Origin: Chrysomallon squamiferum
Taxonomy: Eukaryota > Mollusca > Gastropoda > Neomphalida > Peltospiridae
DNA: 64,000 nt
Direction of reading: 5' to 3'
Assembly (NCBI GenBank): GCA_012295275.1
Contig: CM022665.1
Coordinates: 10,130,976-10,194,975, forward strand
Shown: positions 1-13,150 of the stretch, one piece after another
Layout of the letters: each line of letters begins with the position of its first letter
Position numbering within the stretch: the stretch's first letter is position 1
Notes under the pieces: model-generated
Told to the model about the DNA's origin: nothing
The model's input: only the letters and a program-made list of their open reading frames with translations
The model's database searches: none
Made by a program: the position numbers and the translations under genes

Positions 1-384
1 AAAATATCATTTGGTGAACACTTGCTCACTTGGAAAGAAAAAAATGCTGATAAACACGTACACATATTTTCTTTTTTAATAAATAAAAACAAAATGAAGA
101 CTGAAAATAATTCACATTATGATAATAAATACTGAATAATGGATCTGAATTTTTCCATGGACTTGCTTTAAGAAATGTTTCAAGCTGCGTATAAAGATAA
201 AATGCAGCAGAGCCCTTTCTGATAAGCCTCATAGACACGAACAAAACACTTGCCATTGTTAAAGCTACACCACAATCTTTTTGCAGACTCCATCTGTAAA
301 TAGGATACTTTTTGTGTGCTGCCAGTGAAAAATCTTTGAAATAATTTGCAGTATTTGTTTTCGAACACTGAGAGGAATTGCCAG
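1..384 (-). other. 3' UTR / downstream flank of the LRRC74-like gene
   Basis: No second gene is visible. The sequence follows the TGA of the LRRC74-like gene. A minus-strand ATTAAA at 80-75 is a plausible cleavage signal about 305 nt after the stop; no canonical AATAAA is seen on the minus strand here, so the 3' end is uncertain. Small open frames in this stretch look like chance. Confidence 0.4.
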
Positions 385-3300
385 TCATGTGTCGGAGAAG
401 TCATCAAAAGAAGATTCTTTGTTTAACTGTTCAAACAGATACCTGAAATAAAATGTAATATTATTTGATAATTTAAACCTTTACACAATAAACCAGTTAT
501 TTCTTTTATCCTGCGTTCTTAAATTTTTGAAAAAACATAAATACATTTTTTTATTTTATTTTTCTAAACTCAATGCTCTTGACAGCAGTGGATTCATGAC
601 TACTGATGTTGTCACTATACCCCAAAACAAAACATAAAATATAAAATATAAAAAAAATTAAATTGTTATTTTTAAAATGAAAACTGTTTTCAAAATGGTC
701 TTTTAAGATCTAAACCAGGAATTAAACACTAAAGAAGTCACTTTGAATAATATATATGGCACTTTATTGAAGTAAATACAGTTCTATCCCAAAAAGCTGT
801 ATCATAGGAATATATCTGGTAATCACATCTTGCCACCATTTATAGTGACTGGAGGATAAATGTGTATGTATGTATGTGTATCTTTCTCTGTCTATATCTC
901 TGTATCTTTTTTTCTTTCTTTCTCACTCTTGGACTTTCTCAATAACTCTTATATCCTCTTCCTCTCACACATCTAATTTCTTTCTCTGTGATTTAAAAAA
1001 AAAAATTAGTTATTATTTTCTTTTCTTCCTAAAATTCTAGAACACTTTTATTCCTCTCTTTTCTTCATATCAGTGAGGCTTAACCACTACCTCCACTTTG
1101 CAGGCAGAGTAAAGATAATAAATAAAATAAAATAAAATTAAATTAAATTAAAATAGAGCCAGATAAATAAAATGAAAGAATGAAGTTGTACTATTTCATG
1201 TTAAATACATACCCAGTATCCACTTTACCAAATAATTTCAGTTTAGACAAAAGAATATCTATTTGGTCATCTGTTATGTCAATACCACTTTCCTGAAAGA
1301 CAAAGTGATTGTTAGCAGAATCCCGTCTGCCATAAATGTGAACAATAGTTCCGTGTTTAGTCATTTTTCTAATCATAATGTGTTTTTTTGTGTGACTATT
1401 GCAATCATTTGTGGGAGTACGAGTGTCAGTGGATGAAACAAAAGACAGAAGGAGGAAGACAAGAGAGAAAGAGACTGACAGTCAGAAAATGAGAGAGAAA
1501 CAAAAATGAAGCAGAAACAGAGTGAGAGAAAAAAGAAAATGAAAGAGGCAGATTCACAGAGAAAGGTTTCAGGAGATCAAAAAAACAAACGAGAGAGAGA
1601 ATGAACATGAGGGAGAAACAGAAAAATTATAAGAAAACTCATACATACCTTCATCATAGTTCTAAACTCTTGTTTTGTCACACACTTTGAATTCCATTGT
1701 GAGAACATATCATCGACTGTGTGTCCTGCTTCGTCAATGTATTTTTTCAACTGACCTATAGGATTCTGTCGAAACAAAACCATTTCTTCAAATGATTTCC
1801 GTTGTTTTGGAGGACCAATAACCACGCCCTCCGATATCACTTTAATACCACGCGTGTCCTGCAGTTTCTTTTGAAGTTTTATAAAATTTTCCTTCACAAT
1901 AACATTCTGAAATAAAGATCCAGTAATGTAATATTTGGTATAAAATTGATTTTCTTTATTATTTAGAGGCCATAATAAAACTGTTATTTATTACACTAGA
2001 GAGGCTGAAATAAATTTTTCATTTTAAAAATAATAAAAACAAATTTATATAACTCCCAAGAAGGATATTTATAAATGATAATATAGTTAAAAAAATGGCC
2101 ATCATTATATAATTAATACTAAATATTAATTACAAAAAGCAAATATCAGAATTCTGTTGATATGATTACTCCTTAAGTGTACTGTATATATAAATTACTG
2201 TATTGCAATGACTATGTAATATTTTAAGTGCTTAAATGCAATTTCAGTTTCAGCAGTAACCAAATGCTTGGTATCATAATGTGGATTTAATCATTAATTT
2301 GTTAAAAGATTTTAACAGAATATAATGTAAACAGACATGATAACAATGTTGATGAGGATAATAATAAGAAGAATTTTAAGGTTTAATTTTAAATTTTTCA
2401 AGTGTAAAATTAGTAAGAATATCAGTGTATATGTAATATTTACCGAGATATCTATACAAGTCATGTCACTGCTCTCATTTTTGTCCAAGGCTTCAAGCAA
2501 TTTCATAGCAGCATTAGCATCAAGTGGATTGAACCCAATCTAGATAAAGTAATATATGTATAGTAATAATAATTTTAAAAATAAGAACAGCAACACAACA
2601 ATAAGAAGAAGATTAAGAAGAAGAAGAACAACAATAATAATAAGTAATAAAAATAATAATAACAACAACAGTAGTAACAGTAATACTAACAACAAAAATA
2701 ATAAATGTATTAATAATAATAGTAACAGCAATGACAAAAATAACAACAACAACAATAATAATATATATGAATTTTATCTAGGGAAAACAATGAATATAGG
2801 TATATGTACAGTATTTTATTTTCAGTCTTTCTAACCAGTAATACAGGTGATTCTCACCTTCACAGGTTAAAAAAAAAAAAAAAATTCTTCCATAACATTT
2901 TTATTATCTAAAATAATAATCATGGCAGTGCAGTATGCATCATGAGTTATGACTTGCATGTTATAAGTTCAAATCTGTGTCACTGCATGTTTTTCAGTGC
3001 AGGTCTTTGCAATATTCATAAATAATACAAAATACTAAATACAAATCACAAGAGCAAAAAAAAAAAATTAAGTAATAAAATAATAATTAAAAGAAAATTA
3101 AAATTAAAAATACAATAATAAGATAATAATTTTTTTTTTTTAAAGTAAAAAATTTAAAAAATAATAATAAAATAATAATAAAAAAATATAAAAAAATACC
3201 AATATTTAAATAACGTGAACATCAACACATCATTTTCTGCTAAAGTGGAACGAATGTATATATCTCATAAATAAATGAACAGAGGATGGAATTACCTTGA

Positions 3301-4320
3301 GAACTTGCAGAACATCATTTTCTGCTAAACCAGAACTGATGTATGGTTCTCCTTCCACCGGTATTCTACAGAAACTTATATCAAGTTCTTGCAGAGTTCT
3401 GTTTATTTTTATTGCTTTTCCAACAGCAATAGCACCAGCCAATCCTACACCAGCCATGGCCATACTGAAATTTTTCATTCGGACATTTTCCTGTAAATAA
3501 AAAGGATATATCTGAAAATATATTGCTGTAAAAAAACCAAAAAGATTGCAAAAAGATTACAAACACATACATCAGGGTTTGATATGGAAATTTTTACAGA
3601 GAGATCAGACAACTCCAATCAAATGGCAAACACACACACACACACACATGGAGAAAAAACCCACATACATATTAATAATAAAGTCAATAATTCAATAATA
3701 ATAATGATAATCATGGTTATGATGATAATAACAACAACAATAATAAAATTAACATTGATAATATTAAAATTAGTAAAATAATAATATAAATAACAATAAT
3801 AAAGTAATAATAATGTATGTCTATTTTCCTACTTTCACAACAACAATACAAACAACATCAGTATCAACACCGGCACCAATAGTGGTAATAATGATGATGA
3901 TGAGGATAATAATAATAACAACATTACAGCAACAACAGCAACAGCAACAAAAACAGTAAAAATGATGATGATAATAATCACAACAACACTTACTACTACT
4001 ACTACAATTAATAATAATAATAATAATAACAATAACAATAGTGACAAAATAAAATAACAACTCCAGAAATACCACCAATAGTGGTAATAATGATGATGAT
4101 GAGGATAATAATAATAACAACATTACAGCAACAACAGCAACAGCAACAAAAACAGTAAAAATGATGATGATAATAATCACAACAACACTTACTACTACTA
4201 CTACAATTAATAATAATAATAACAATAACAATAGTGACAAAATAAAATAACAACTCCAGAAATAATAATAATAATAATAACAATAACAATAGTGATAAAA
4301 TAAAATAACAACTCCAGAAA

Positions 4321-4358
<38 letters not shown>

Positions 4359-7279
4359 GTCGTAGTATTTAAAAACTGATAACAAACCTGTAAGCCCTCA
4401 GCCAAGTAAATGGCTCCTTTAGTGTTTATGTGGTTCCAACTCAGATCTAGTGTTTCCAGAGATTCATTTTCAATGATGGCATCTCTGAAGTGTTTAACAC
4501 CACATTCTTCAAATTTGTTGTGAGCGAGGCCTAGATGTTTCAGTGTTGTGTTTGTCTGAAATTAAAGATTTGTAAAGACATATTAAGACATTCTTAATCT
4601 TATACAAGGTTATTAAACACCTAGAAAAACAGTAGTAATGATTTTGTGAAAATAAAAGTGGATTGATTCATTTTTATCAAGTTATTATATAAATATTACA
4701 ATATATATATCAAATTAAAAATTAAAAAAAGATAGGATATTAATGCATATGAAAGTGTACTTAAAAGAAGTATGTGAAATAGGTTATATAATTTCAAGTT
4801 ATTATGTTTAATTTTTCTTTGACACTAATGTTTACTAATAATAAAATATGACAATAAAATAACACACTTCTGAAGTTGCTCAGTTTGATATAACAAATAA
4901 ATAAATGAATTAAAAATATATATATTATAATAATAAAATAAAAATAATCTTAGCAAATCATTAAAAAATGCTGTCATATCAGATCTCACATAATAGAATT
5001 TTTTTGTTTTAATGTAAGAAATTACAAAGGATTAAATATTAGCTTAGATGCGTCTTTTAAATGTCAGCTACATAGGTAATTACATACCAATAAAACTTTA
5101 CAAATCATTTCTGCTGCAGAATCATCTATTCCATTCCCTGTAAGTTACAGACGATAACATTTCTATTAGTGATATTTTAAAAACATATTCTTATACTAAC
5201 ACTTCTTTTAAAAATTAATTCATGAAAATTTATTTTATAGACACATTAAATCTTTCTGTAGCAGTTATTAGACATCAAATTTTATTTTATATTTTATTAT
5301 TATAATTTTTTTAAACTAATGGGTGAGAAATAAAAGTCCCTACTTTTGACCCGTAAACTACTTAAACAAGAAATAGATGTTTTATATGTTTGTTTCTATA
5401 CATTATGGCCCTTGAGTGACCACTGTCGAGAGCTGGCCAGAAAAGGAAACAACCCACTGAGGAAACTGATACTAAAAGAGATCCTAATGTTACATCCACT
5501 ATGATAATGATGCTCCAGCTTTTTAAATCATGAATTCAGTCTTGTATTTAACATTTAAGAAAACAAATTAATAATAATAATAATTTGGGGGGGTTAAAGT
5601 GATTGAAATTGTTGACTGACCTACAAAGAGTGGTACTTTTCATCTTTTGTTAACAAAATCTTTTTTAAAATTTTAACTTACCTCTTAAATCAACTTTATG
5701 TAGATTGCGATTGGATATAAGAAGATCGCAAACTGCAATAGCACCAACTGAACCCAGGTTGTTTTCAGACAAAATCTAAAATTAAAAGATTATATCGCAT
5801 TATGATGAAAATATTTAGATTTAAAAAAATAATAATTTTACAGTTAAGTTTTGTAAAGTAACTACAGCAGTATGGTGCAATAAATGAATGAATGACCCAT
5901 ATTTTATTTATAATGATTATAATAAATATTAAAAACGTATTTTATATACAGTAATAATGAAAAGCTGAGTAATTTTCGTGATTAATGGCAAAGAATCTTA
6001 TTTTGATATTAATACACTACTTGTGGAGCACTCCTTGAAGTTGGAATGAGAAGTAATAAAATGGAGGTCTGGTCCTGCAATCCATCATTTACATTTATCA
6101 AAAACCTCTTTACACATTATTATATAAAGCAAACTGCTACTGGTAATGATAATATAGATTATAATACTGTATAATGAGGAAATCATTATAAGCCTCTCCC
6201 CTCCAACTCCAAAGAAGATTATTATAAAATGTCTCTCCTCATTAAGGTACTGCGATACATGTTACATATATACTATACAGTCTGTAGCAGACTGCAGTTT
6301 ACTCACAAGATCTGTTATATAAAGATTTTCCTTGAGTATTTTTGACAGAAACACACCACCAGCAGCACTGATCCCATTACCTTCAAGATTCAGTTTTTCT
6401 ATCACTGTATTAGTCTGAAGGAAAAATCAATATAAGAATGAGAAAATGAATTAAAAAATGAATGAATAACTCTTTAAATGCTTTTAATTTAAGGATTATT
6501 AAGTGTCAGAAAGGTGGGGTTTTGGGTGTTTTTTTTCATATTCGGATTATCTTTTATATCAACATTCCCAAACTGGCATACCAAGTATGACTGTTCTTGA
6601 CCTGATCTCCTGTCTAGCTGTATAACATATTGTATAATAATATTACTTACATGTGTAAAATCTGATTAGTAAAGATTGGAATTTAGTGCTATGTAAACCA
6701 ATAATATGAAAGCATACAAAATATATTTTGTTTATTTGTACCCATCACAGACATCCAATAAATTAAATTCACTGATTTAAAAAAATTTGTGCCTTGAAAT
6801 TCAGCAACCAGTTATTTCCTTGAATTATATTCTGTGATAACCAATTATTTTAACTCTAACAATCTGTATATTGCAAAGTAACTGATTGATTTCTGTTGTT
6901 CATTTACAACCTACCTCCAGTGGTACTGAGAGAGCTTTGGTTCCTTCAAGTCCAAGACCATGAAACTTCATAGTTAGTTCTGTGTCTTGGATATGTTTGA
7001 GGTAGTAAGAGATGGGATTGATTCCCAGATCACTGCAAGCTTTCAGGTATCCTGTTTTACCTGAAGTGTCATGATAACATCGATCGGGGTTTAACCATAC
7101 TGTGGATAACAAAAAGAAATATTAATAATACATAACATTTTGAAATATTTATTATTTATTGTTTTGTCATTTAATTATTATTTTTTAATTATTATTTATT
7201 ATCATTTTATGATTATTATTATTATTATTTTTTTTTTTTTTTGATTACATATACAGTTTTTTCTTTGATTATCTTATTT

Positions 7280-7310
<31 letters not shown>

Positions 7311-8271
7311 CTTTTTTTTCTGCAAATTAAAATCAGAAGAAAAAAAGAGAAAAATAATGCTTTATAAATTTTATTAAAATTGTTCAAGGAAAGAAATAAT
7401 GTATTCCTAAATAAATGTCTTTTGGATTTTGTTTTATCTTTTTTATATTTACATTTACAAACATAAACAAAATCATAAAAACTGTTTTATTGCCGTGTAG
7501 CTGATAAATGTAATATTAAAAATAACATGGATATAACTCTAGAGGGAAGGCTATGATAAATGTCTTAAATGCAAACATAGGAAGTCATAAATATTTTTTT
7601 TAATTTTTTTATTTTTTTTTTTATTATCATTATTATTATTATTATTATTATTTATGAGCGTGAGTGTGTGCGCTTTGAATTTGAACATTATTTTTTATTA
7701 GTATTATTTAAAAAAAAAAAAAAAAAATAAAAAAATTGGGCAGCGACTTTTTTGTTTATCAAACGTCATTACCGTTATACTTTTAAAATATATATTACAA
7801 AACATTTCACTAACATTCCTCATCAAATTCAAGATCTGTTTCGTAGTCCTCGTCATCAGACGACACTACGGGCGTTATAGGAGTCCTTCTGTTTCTCCTA
7901 AAGGAGCGGTTATCAATCTGTAAAATGGCGCTGTCGACACTTTCGGTATCCACCTGAACTCCTTTTTGTATGTGATTTTCAAAACTCGACTCGGGTAATT
8001 GCGTTATTAATGTTTCGTTAGCATGCTGTTCGGTTTCTGTCCAAGATGGCGACAGTCGTCTGTCTGTCGTGAAGCGAGCTGTCTGTAGTAGTTCGTTTTC
8101 GGGTGTTCCTGCATAATTTGCTAAGGCTTCTTCTGTAATTGAGTGTTCTTGACCTTGCTGTTTGAAAACTAACTTCTTAAGATTTGGTCTCAGAGGATGA
8201 GAAGAAACGGAAGTCACTCGGTTGGATTCCTTGTCCGAAAATCGGACTGTCTGTATGGCGACGTCAGTCAT
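385..8271 (-). CDS. LRRC74A: LRRC74A/B-like leucine-rich repeat protein, 11 coding exons, 582 aa
   Basis: Coding exons in transcript order: 8271-7815, 7099-6915, 6414-6307, 5775-5682, 5137-5088, 4555-4388, 3490-3296, 2539-2444, 1906-1649, 1292-1213, 442-385. All junctions are GT-AG and the frame is continuous. The start ATG at 8271 has an A-rich context; the stop is TGA at 387-385. Residues 1-152 are a polar, probably disordered leader ending in an acidic run. Residues about 155-450 carry ribonuclease-inhibitor-type leucine-rich repeats of about 28 residues, with LxLxxN cores such as LILSENNLG and LDLSWNHI; several exons match whole repeats. Residues about 451-582 form a degenerate EF-hand-like tail (FRTMMKESGIDITDDQIDIL). 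This order (leader, LRRs, EF-hand-like tail) is that of LRRC74A/LRRC74B. Their role is poorly known and a scaffold function is only inferred. A or B cannot be decided here. An ATTAAA-type poly(A) signal at 80-75 (minus) could end the transcript. Introns hold large trinucleotide repeats. What else it could be: another NLRC/RNH-like LRR protein, judged less likely because no NACHT domain is present. Confidence 0.88.
2560..2765. repeat. Degenerate trinucleotide (AAT/AAC/AAG/AGT) repeat
   Basis: Imperfect three-base repeat in the intron between LRRC74 exons 7 and 8. Its open frames translate to runs of N/S or of L and are low-complexity artefacts. Confidence 0.85.
3874..4358. repeat. Tandemly duplicated ~199-bp block of compound trinucleotide repeat
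   Basis: A compound repeat block (GAT, AAC, ACT and AAT tracts in fixed order) begins with CACCAAT at 3874 and again at 4073. It is followed by a truncated third copy at about 4258-4320 and a pure AAT tract to 4358. It lies in the intron just downstream of LRRC74 exon 6. The copies are almost identical, which points to recent duplication. Confidence 0.85.
7277..7320. repeat. Poly(T) tract
   Basis: A T homopolymer of about 34 bases broken by one C, in LRRC74 intron 1. It is AT-rich and low in complexity on both sides. Confidence 0.8.
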
Positions 8272-8480
8272 TTTTGTTTGGTTCTTTAAAATTAGAAGAA
8301 AGATTAAAAAATAATTTCAGTAGGCAAAATACTTACATGTAGGTCTAGAGTATCGTAAAAAACCATCGCTGATTGAGAACGTACAGAAATAGGAAACAAT
8401 ATAATGGCGGTATGGAGTGAGTTACAAGAAAACGAATTACAAATGTATAAAATCTGTTTTCAAATTTGGTACTAGACCGC
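8272..8480 (-). promoter_or_regulatory. Candidate proximal 5' UTR/promoter of the LRRC74-like gene
   Basis: The stretch upstream of the ATG at 8271 contains more CpG than the surrounding AT-rich DNA. A strong minus-strand donor (GTAAGT) begins at 8336, and an AG occurs at 8285-8284 after a pyrimidine-rich tract. Together they could define a 53-bp leader intron, which would be very short. A simple continuous 5' UTR is equally possible. No TATA box is visible. Confidence 0.3.
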
Positions 8481-8729
8481 AGTTGTCGACGATTTTCAGC
8501 AATTTTTTTCATAACTTTGAATAGTCTAAATTATTCAGTGCTTTATCCCTTGACAATCAGTTGCCTCGTAAGTGATTTATCAAAGGTCTGTGTATGCGTA
8601 TTCCTATTTGTTTAAAAGTGCAAAACAAGAGAATCCGATCTGCTGATCAACACGTACAACGTGATGGCTGTCATATTCATATTCTAAAAACTGATACAGA
8701 AAATTCTCTCTCTCTTCATAATTAATATT

Positions 8730-8730
8730 A

Positions 8731-8784
<54 letters not shown>

Positions 8785-8791
8785 AATAAAA
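8730..8791. repeat. (AAT)n microsatellite grading into (AAAT)n
   Basis: More than 15 AAT units followed by several AAAT units, upstream of the LRRC74-like coding start. Non-coding. Confidence 0.9.
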
Positions 8792-9318
8792 CAAAAAACA
8801 TACGATTATATTATTTTAATAAAATTTCAAAACTAACATTTCGTAAATGAATGCATCTACTTACCCGAGTCCACTCACGAAAACTGACTTTTGGTGCAGT
8901 TTTCGAATACGCTATTTAGTCGAGAAGACAGAAAATTGTGATTTTTATAATCTTATTTGCAACGCAACTTTTACTAGCCAATTTCATCTGATTTTATGGA
9001 GCACTTTATTATTCAAAACTAAAATACAACGTAATTTAATTAGGACATTAAAATATATATTCTTGACAGTAAATATTTGCTTTCTTCTTTTAATGTTTTC
9101 AACATGACCGACTTTGTATGTGTAAGATATACAAGTTAAAACACTTAGCAGTAGGCAGTTCTGTGATAAATGTCTAAGATAAACAGGAAAGAGTAAATAC
9201 ACGAACTTTCAATAAAATCTGAAAGGGGTAGAGTAAATATATAAAACTTTTGCTTTTTCAAGACTTACTGTTAAATATGAGAGATTACGCTAACAGTTTA
9301 TTAACAGATAGTCAACGT

Positions 9319-9321
<3 letters not shown>

Positions 9322-9384
<63 letters not shown>
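9322..9384. repeat. (CT)n microsatellite, ~31 units
   Basis: An uninterrupted CT dinucleotide tract of about 63 bp in intergenic DNA. Confidence 0.95.
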
Positions 9385-9389
<5 letters not shown>

Positions 9390-10589
9390 ACCCATTGCAT
9401 CTTAAAAATTATTTAATGGGTATCCACACTATTTTCAAAAATTCTGAATAAATAAAACAAATTTCAAACGAAACATTTAGAATTAACAGCTGTTCTCCGA
9501 CGTATCGGTTTAAAATTATTATTATTATTTTTTTTTAATGATGTTGTGAGGAAGAGAACAGAGACACTCCATATAAGTACTTATAGATTATAAAAAATAA
9601 AAAATAAATAAAATAAAAAATATATAATAAATTAAATTCTTCTTTTCGTATGAAGGAAAACAAATATCTTGATATTTGAAAAACCGTTAATCGGGTAATG
9701 TTTGGACAGGAATGACGGTCAGTTTTGTCAAAATATCAAAACTGAAAGTTTTGCCTAATGCCCTGTGCAAATGTTTATAACATATACGCAGTCAATCAAT
9801 AAACTGTTAAAACTTTTTGTGTATTTTTAAAAAAATATTTAAAATAATAATAATAAATTACTTAGAAGTTATAATAATTATCTTTTGTAACAAATGTATG
9901 TTTTTATAAATTTACACCAATGTTTGTAAGTCGTCGTATATAACAACTTTTTCTTCTTCTTCTTCTTTTTTTTTTTTAAATACAATAATATTTTTTTTTT
10001 TTTTTTTTTTCTAATCGTGCAGATCCTAGATATTAGCCACGTCCTATTGCTAAATATTATAAGCCTTGTTGTTTTAGCAGAGAAGTAATCAGTAATGTAA
10101 TGGAGTGGGGTGGGGAGAATCATTGCTATATATCTACAAAACAGTCAACTTCAAAGTGTACACGTTATTTATTTTTGCTATTGTTTAACGTTAAAGGAAT
10201 AATTTCTCATTACCTGTGTTAGCCAAAGCTCGCAGTAGTTACGCGTCACATCCTAGTAAACTACTCGGTGGCTGCAGTCCACTGTACTAAGTAACTTGGA
10301 CATGTACTTTTTACGTCGACATCGAAAATAATCATGTTTTATCCGATACGATTCATTCCAAGTGAATAAGAATAAAAGAAATTACGTTAATCGTGTTTCA
10401 TTGACCTCACGGCTCTATTGAATCTGGGTTTGGTAATATGGTGCCCCACTCTGGGTCATTAGGCAGGGAGACTGTAGTTTGACTGATATCGCAGTACTTA
10501 CACATAGCTTGCCTCTTACGAATGCAAACTGAGACATATTACTCAACTTTCTATTTTGTCGGGGATTGGTTAGATAATGGTGGACGGTG

Positions 10590-10592
<3 letters not shown>

Positions 10593-10644
<52 letters not shown>
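10593..10644. repeat. (TC)n microsatellite, ~26 units
   Basis: An uninterrupted TC dinucleotide tract of about 52 bp in intergenic DNA. Translated frames across it give Leu-Ser or Arg-Glu dipeptide runs and are artefacts. Confidence 0.95.
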
Positions 10645-10648
<4 letters not shown>

Positions 10649-11204
10649 AGTACATATGCACAAACGCCCCCACACAGTTTCTGCGTCTCTCACGCAGCCA
10701 TAATATATATATAGGTTTCTCTCTTCTTTTTTTTAAAGACAGAAACATATATTTATATATTTTATTTTCGTGAATTATAAACTATTCGGATGTCACACAC
10801 ACACACACACATACAACAACAACCTACAAAAGTTATTTCTATGCTCGCGTTAATTTATTTAAAAAACATAATTTAAATAGTCACTTGTCTTCTTAATCAT
10901 ACATCTAAATATCTTTATCTTTAAATCAGTTTATCGATAAATAAATAAGAAAACGAAAGAAGTAAAAAGATGAATAAACATTTAATTATAAGTTTACATA
11001 CACTCGATAATATATATGCTGCATGCATGCATTTGTGTGTGTGTGTGTGTGTGTGTTAAATAATAACGAAACCAATAATAATAATAATAATAATCATAAT
11101 CATAAACAGTTAATACAGGTATACGTATTTACGTTGTCGATCAATCAATCAACAACAAGTATAATAATAATAATAATAATAAACCCTTAATAAAGATATA
11201 CATA

Positions 11205-11340
11205 CTCACGCTGCCGATCTTTAAGAAGTCATTCTGAACGTTTTCCTGCCAGTGAGTAATTCCTATTAACGATTAATACTGAAATGGTCGAGTGACCAGC
11301 CGTGTCGCTAGCACATTGTATTTATGAGCTCATGTTCGGT
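11205..11340 (-). promoter_or_regulatory. Possible distant leader exon and promoter of the LRRC74-like gene
   Basis: A patch with higher GC and CpG content than its flanks. On the minus strand a donor-like CAGC|GTGAGTATG sits at about 11210. About 110 bases upstream is a TATA-like ATAAATAC near 11324. This would fit a non-coding first exon of about 90 nt spliced to a leader acceptor near 8.3 kb. It rests on motif reading alone. Confidence 0.25.
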
Positions 11341-11579
11341 AACAACAACTAAATTAACTTCTGCGCCGAGGTGTTGAAACAAAAGGTTACTATTTTTTTA
11401 TTTTATTATTCTTTTTTTTCAGTAAAAGTAAAATGCATTAGATATGGGCTATCAAGCCATTAAAGTTTAACACTAACACTGAATGAACTCTTGTTTGCAA
11501 GTCAGTAATTAATGTTTTACGCCACCACTATTTGGGATATATTTTCAAGATATTTTAAAACAGTATTTAAAAATCGATA

Positions 11580-11955
11580 TATATCTATTTTTATATTTAT
11601 TTTCATTTTATTATTATTATTATTATTATTAATAAATAAATAAATAAATAATAAAATGAAAATAAATATAAAAATAAAGTAAAAATAAATATAAAGATAT
11701 ACATATATATATGTGAAAAGAATTTACATTTATTTATTTTTACTTTCTATTTTTATATTTATTTTCATTTTATTATTATTATTATTAATAATAAATAATA
11801 ATAATAAAATGAAAATAATATAAAAATAGAAAGTAAAAATAAATAAATATAAAGATATATATATGTGAAAAGAATTTTCCTATTTAGTTAATTAAATAAT
11901 AATAATAATAAAATGAAAATAAATATAAAAATAGAAAGTATAAATAAATAAATGT
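11580..11955. repeat. Cluster of AT-rich inverted repeats (hairpin-forming)
   Basis: An arm (T-rich, containing TATTTATTTTCATTTTATTA) at 11586-11625 is followed by its reverse complement at 11648-11676. A longer version of the arm at 11727-11785 is followed by its complement at 11797-11851 and again at 11895-11951. Short direct repeats (GTGAAAAGAATTT) separate the units. No terminal repeats or transposase were seen. Confidence 0.8.
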
Positions 11956-12102
11956 AAATTTTTTTCTTCTTAAATTAACTATTAGCCAAAGCAAAATGTT
12001 CAAATTTTAAAATTTTTGCTCCAAATGTCCTACATATATTACTTTTTAGTAGTATTTTTTTAGCAGTAAATTTAACTAATAAATTATTGGTTCTTAGCTT
12101 TT

Positions 12103-12105
<3 letters not shown>

Positions 12106-12128
<23 letters not shown>
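12106..12128. repeat. (TA)n microsatellite
   Basis: A short TA dinucleotide tract followed by poly(T), in the spacer downstream of KPNA2. Confidence 0.85.
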
Positions 12129-12138
<10 letters not shown>

Positions 12139-13150
12139 TTATTAGGTGCACAGCCTACTGTGTGAAGATTAACACTCCTGCGCCTTAGTGCCTGTTAACC
12201 CATTTCCTGTTGCAGCTGATGTCCCAAACCATTTATTTGGCATCCAGAAAACTGGCTAATTTTGAACAGAATATTGCTATGTACATGTGATTCTGTCACA
12301 GTAAGTTATTATTTCAGTTTACTCTCATTTTCATTTATCAAATCTAAAAGATAGAACACAAACTGCTAGCGAAAGCTTGCCCCCCCCCCCCAATTTTGGT
12401 TGAGAATCTTAGGATAAGGATCTTACCAATTCAGACAGTATAGATATGATAAAATGATTCAGAATCATACATTACTCCCAGACTCAGTTGTGCAATTTAA
12501 ACTTGGTTACATAGCTTCTGTTATGGTCAAAATACATTTTAGTAGCAAGGTGATGAAAAACCTACAAGATGCTAACAAAATCATTCAAAAATATTTAATA
12601 TGTAATTTTGTTGTGAAATATGGGCAAGAATGTCAGGAAGCTCATTTTTGAAATGTGAAGCATCAAGTTTTAGAAAGAAAAATCAACAAGCTGAACACTT
12701 AGTAATACATTTTAAATTTATTGTATATATCTTGCGAGTTGTTTCATACTGTAAAATGTTTTTTTTTGTTGAGAAATTAATAGTTTTATTTATTATTCTC
12801 TTTTCTGTTTACAAACAGTATACTTCTTTATAACTTGTTTAGCCTAATGTTAGGAAAAAAAAAAAAGATTTAAAAGTATAGAGCACTATATAATAAAGTA
12901 TAAGAAACTATACAACAATAAGTATACTATCAAAACTGGATTGAATACAGAAAAAGATAAAAAGTGAAAAAGAAAAATGACAGTAAGATGAAAAATTATT
13001 CTATACAAGATTTCACTCCCTGAACCCACAACATTCTCACTCCATTTTTTAGTTTATTATTTTTTTTTGCACAAACGAAGAAAAAATGATCTTCGATTGA
13101 ATATTAATTTTGTATTTTGTTTTTGATTGTCTTAGAGAAGTTTCTGATGC

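Larger units (their letters stand above)
8481..13150. other. Intergenic spacer between the LRRC74-like gene and KPNA2 3' end
   Basis: No convincing coding gene is seen. The spacer holds two CT microsatellites, TA, TG and AAT tracts, poly(T) runs, an inverted-repeat cluster near 11.6-11.95 kb, and a CpG-containing patch at 11.2-11.34 kb that may be a distant promoter for the LRRC74-like gene. The stretch 13150-12700 is probably KPNA2 3' UTR: minus-strand AATAAA signals fall at 13058-13053, 12790-12785 and 12722-12717. Confidence 0.6.

Noticed and set aside
2540-2755. Leucine-rich small membrane-like protein
   Set aside because: It is a translation of an AAT/AAC repeat with no conserved features, and it lies inside an intron.
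3821-4405. Long tyrosine/cysteine/valine/leucine repeat frames
   Set aside because: They are translations of the compound trinucleotide repeat in an LRRC74 intron.
12454-12833. Two overlapping short plus-strand frames downstream of KPNA2
   Set aside because: There are no domains or splice context, and the region probably falls in or just beyond the antisense of the KPNA2 3' UTR.
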